A stretch of DNA of 64,000 nt from Brasenia schreberi (lineage: Eukaryota > Streptophyta > Magnoliopsida > Nymphaeales > Cabombaceae), in the NCBI GenBank assembly GCA_036023115.1, contig JAYKKT010000055.1, forward strand, positions 11,848,501 through 11,912,500, written 5' to 3'. Position numbers and translations under genes: made by a program. The notes beneath the pieces were generated by a model. It saw nothing but the letters and a program-made list of their open reading frames with translations. It was not told the origin of the DNA and made no database searches. Below are positions 62,036 to 64,000 of the stretch, in pieces (within the stretch, counting starts at the first letter, position 1; every line of letters begins with the position of its first letter).

Positions 62036-63445
62036 CCGTTCAACGTAGAAAGGAAGTAGGATAGTACTGTCACGTGCTACTTAGATGGGAGGCAGTGGAT
62101 TCAGAGAATCCTCAAGAATCACGAGGTCTTAGACCCCTAGTTGCTTGACCAACATCATGGGGTGTCGTAGGGTCGACCAGGTTTATTCGGGGTTTTGCTT
62201 GAGTTAGAGGAGATACCCCCGTTCTTGGGGAGGAGGTTGAATACAGGTAAGCAATAGATCTATGAGTAGCTTTAGATGCATATATACAGCCTGCAAGGTA
62301 GGCCTACCCATCATTGGTTATGAGTGACATGGAGAGGATAGCGGGAGATGACGAAGACATACATTGCTGCTGCGTTATTCATCAGTGTCTCGTTATTGAG
62401 CTCATACTTTCAGTATTAGTTGATATGCATGAATGTACAAACTAAACCCAATAGTGATAATTAATTGTTGGAATAGATCGGAAGAATATCTGATATGCAG
62501 TAAACATGAACATATCGACATCAACAAAACCCACGTACCCTTAAAAATCTATAAGCAAAGTAACAAATAGAGCAAAACAAAAATGAACAAAGAATTTACC
62601 TAATAAAGTCGTTTTCACGGACTTTACTTAGTGAAATCAATATCAGTATGCATGAATACCAATACCTCCCTCCTAGAGCAAAATGAGCACTGCATGCGAG
62701 AGAACATACCGAGACTAAGGCCACCTTCGATCAAGTCTTAATTGCAGTAGCATGAGAGAAAGAATGCAAAGAAGTTATGTAAAAAATCACTTTGCTTAGG
62801 GAGCGTCAATCAAGTTTTATAATAAAACCAACAGATCCTAAATCCGTTCTAAGAAGCTGGGCTCATCGAGTTTGTCCCATAATTATAATTGTTCCATGTC
62901 TTTTTATAAAGGGATCCATTTGACCATTACATAAAAACTTTAAGACAATTCTTGAGCCAGTTGTGTTCGATGCGCATGTATGATTATTCATGTTTTCACA
63001 TCTACAAATCCCTCACACACATAACTTTCACCTTTATCAAAAATATATCAAATAAGTATTTAGAGATACTTAACATAAACTAAATACAATTTTAATGTCA
63101 CGTGAACTTAATTAGCCCAACCATTATCAATTAGTAATTAAGCCAAACAGTGTTTAGTATGCTAGTGATATAATTCTTTTTTGGCATAAGTTCTTCGACA
63201 AGCAAGAATCTCAAGTTTTAAAAACGTGAACTCTCTCTCTCAGCAAAGTACTTTGCCTGAAAGTGTATTACACCACATAGATTTAGTTAGGTTTCATAAT
63301 AAATAAGGAAAGAGCACAACATTATTTGCTAAATGCATCTTCGGAGAGTTGCCTTTCAACCAATTGTTAGTCCCATATGACCAACCGATTGATTCGAGAG
63401 TTCTTTTCACTTCTATCTTGGTTTCCACTTCCCATGACAGGTATA
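62036..63445. other. Intergenic DNA, no recognised gene
   Basis: AT-rich sequence. A short CTCTCTCTCT run is at 63231-63241. The frame at 63349-63549 crosses into the LTR-like end and is not a gene. Confidence 0.45.
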
Positions 63446-64000
63446 TGTCACACCCACTCGAGTCGCGACCACGACCCGTCCCGAGTCGATGCCACGTGGC
63501 CGCTTCTCGCGCGGGCGTGATGGTGAGCAGTAACCAAATACAGTACTAATTTAATATAAACTCAAGAAATATCTAACTAAAATAAATATCCATATCGAAG
63601 TTTTAAACAACACGTCCAAAATGGTGCGGGGCCCACCTAACAATAACCCCGAATAAAAAACTTTCTAAATCATTTGATACTTATCATACCATCTAAAATA
63701 AAAATGCAGCTCTATCAAACTCCTACTCTGCTCCGTGTGCCTTCGAAGTGCTAGCTTCAAGATGAGCTGTAAAACAATAGGATGAGCTCCTATACATAGC
63801 TCAGTAGGGAGGTTAAACATCTTTAAACAGAAAACATACTAAAAGCATGCATAATTCGCAACCATTTCATAGCAAAGCACATTTACCTCGAAATCATGAT
63901 CTCAAATTCATACGCATACACTCACACACATCATTAGTTTCGATAATTACAGCCCATACTGTGTCTGCCCCAAAGGCCACGAGAGTCGTCCAGCCCTCCC
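63446..64000 (+). mobile_element. Start of a probable Gypsy-type LTR, running off the window
   Basis: Begins TGTCACACCCACTCGAGTCG, the TGTCACACCC-type start of many plant Ty3/Gypsy LTRs, followed by GGGGCCCACC near 63630 and AGCTCAGTAGGGAG near 63800. The end of the LTR and any coding part lie outside the window, so its orientation as a 5' or 3' LTR is not settled. Confidence 0.55.

Overview
The window is nuclear DNA of a flowering plant. It has spliced protein genes, plant Copia and Gypsy LTR retrotransposons, plant RTE-type LINEs with (TTG)n tails, hAT and MULE DNA-transposon relics, and very AT-rich intergenic DNA. The species cannot be fixed from the sequence; the polyol-transporter exon is far more GC-rich than its surroundings. 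Only two host genes are convincing. One lies at each end, and about 52 kb of layered, decayed transposons separates them.

Left end (1-6 kb): the first eight coding exons of a plant protein O-fucosyltransferase, minus strand, start codon at 4893. All splice phases are consistent, and the 3' part is not seen before the left edge. 6-16.5 kb is AT-rich and holds a MULE relic with FAR1-like, SWIM and OTU-like pieces, minisatellites, and stretches where nothing was recognised.

16.5-31 kb is a transposon mosaic. A (TA)n tract leads into an LTR-like end with a Met-tRNA-type primer site and arrays of 155-bp and 102-bp repeats. Next is an RTE LINE missing its 3' half (20440-22470). Next is a Copia element with an intact 244-bp LTR and adjoining primer site, whose gag is split by a second RTE copy with an exact 11-bp target duplication. 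A second Copia follows, with RNase H split by a 973-bp hAT deletion derivative.

31.5-45.6 kb is one old Ty3/Gypsy element, minus strand. Its two LTR copies flank gag, protease, RNase H and integrase pieces. A 2.66-kb solo LTR lies in the integrase and a third RTE copy lies before the 3' LTR.

45.6-58 kb holds a 200-bp RTE tail with a 15-bp target duplication, a possible LTR, a hAT transposase fragment, and an RTE copy that shows a 5' inversion inside a 17-bp target duplication. 59.1-60.9 kb holds a two-exon polyol/monosaccharide transporter. Its frame is open, but two apparent compensating small deletions scramble the segment that carries the first GRR signature. The last 2.5 kb has low-complexity DNA and, from 63446, the probable start of another LTR that runs off the window.

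I found no evidence for a new host system. The best observations are the dated order of nested insertions, the inverted RTE copy, and the scrambled but still open transporter.
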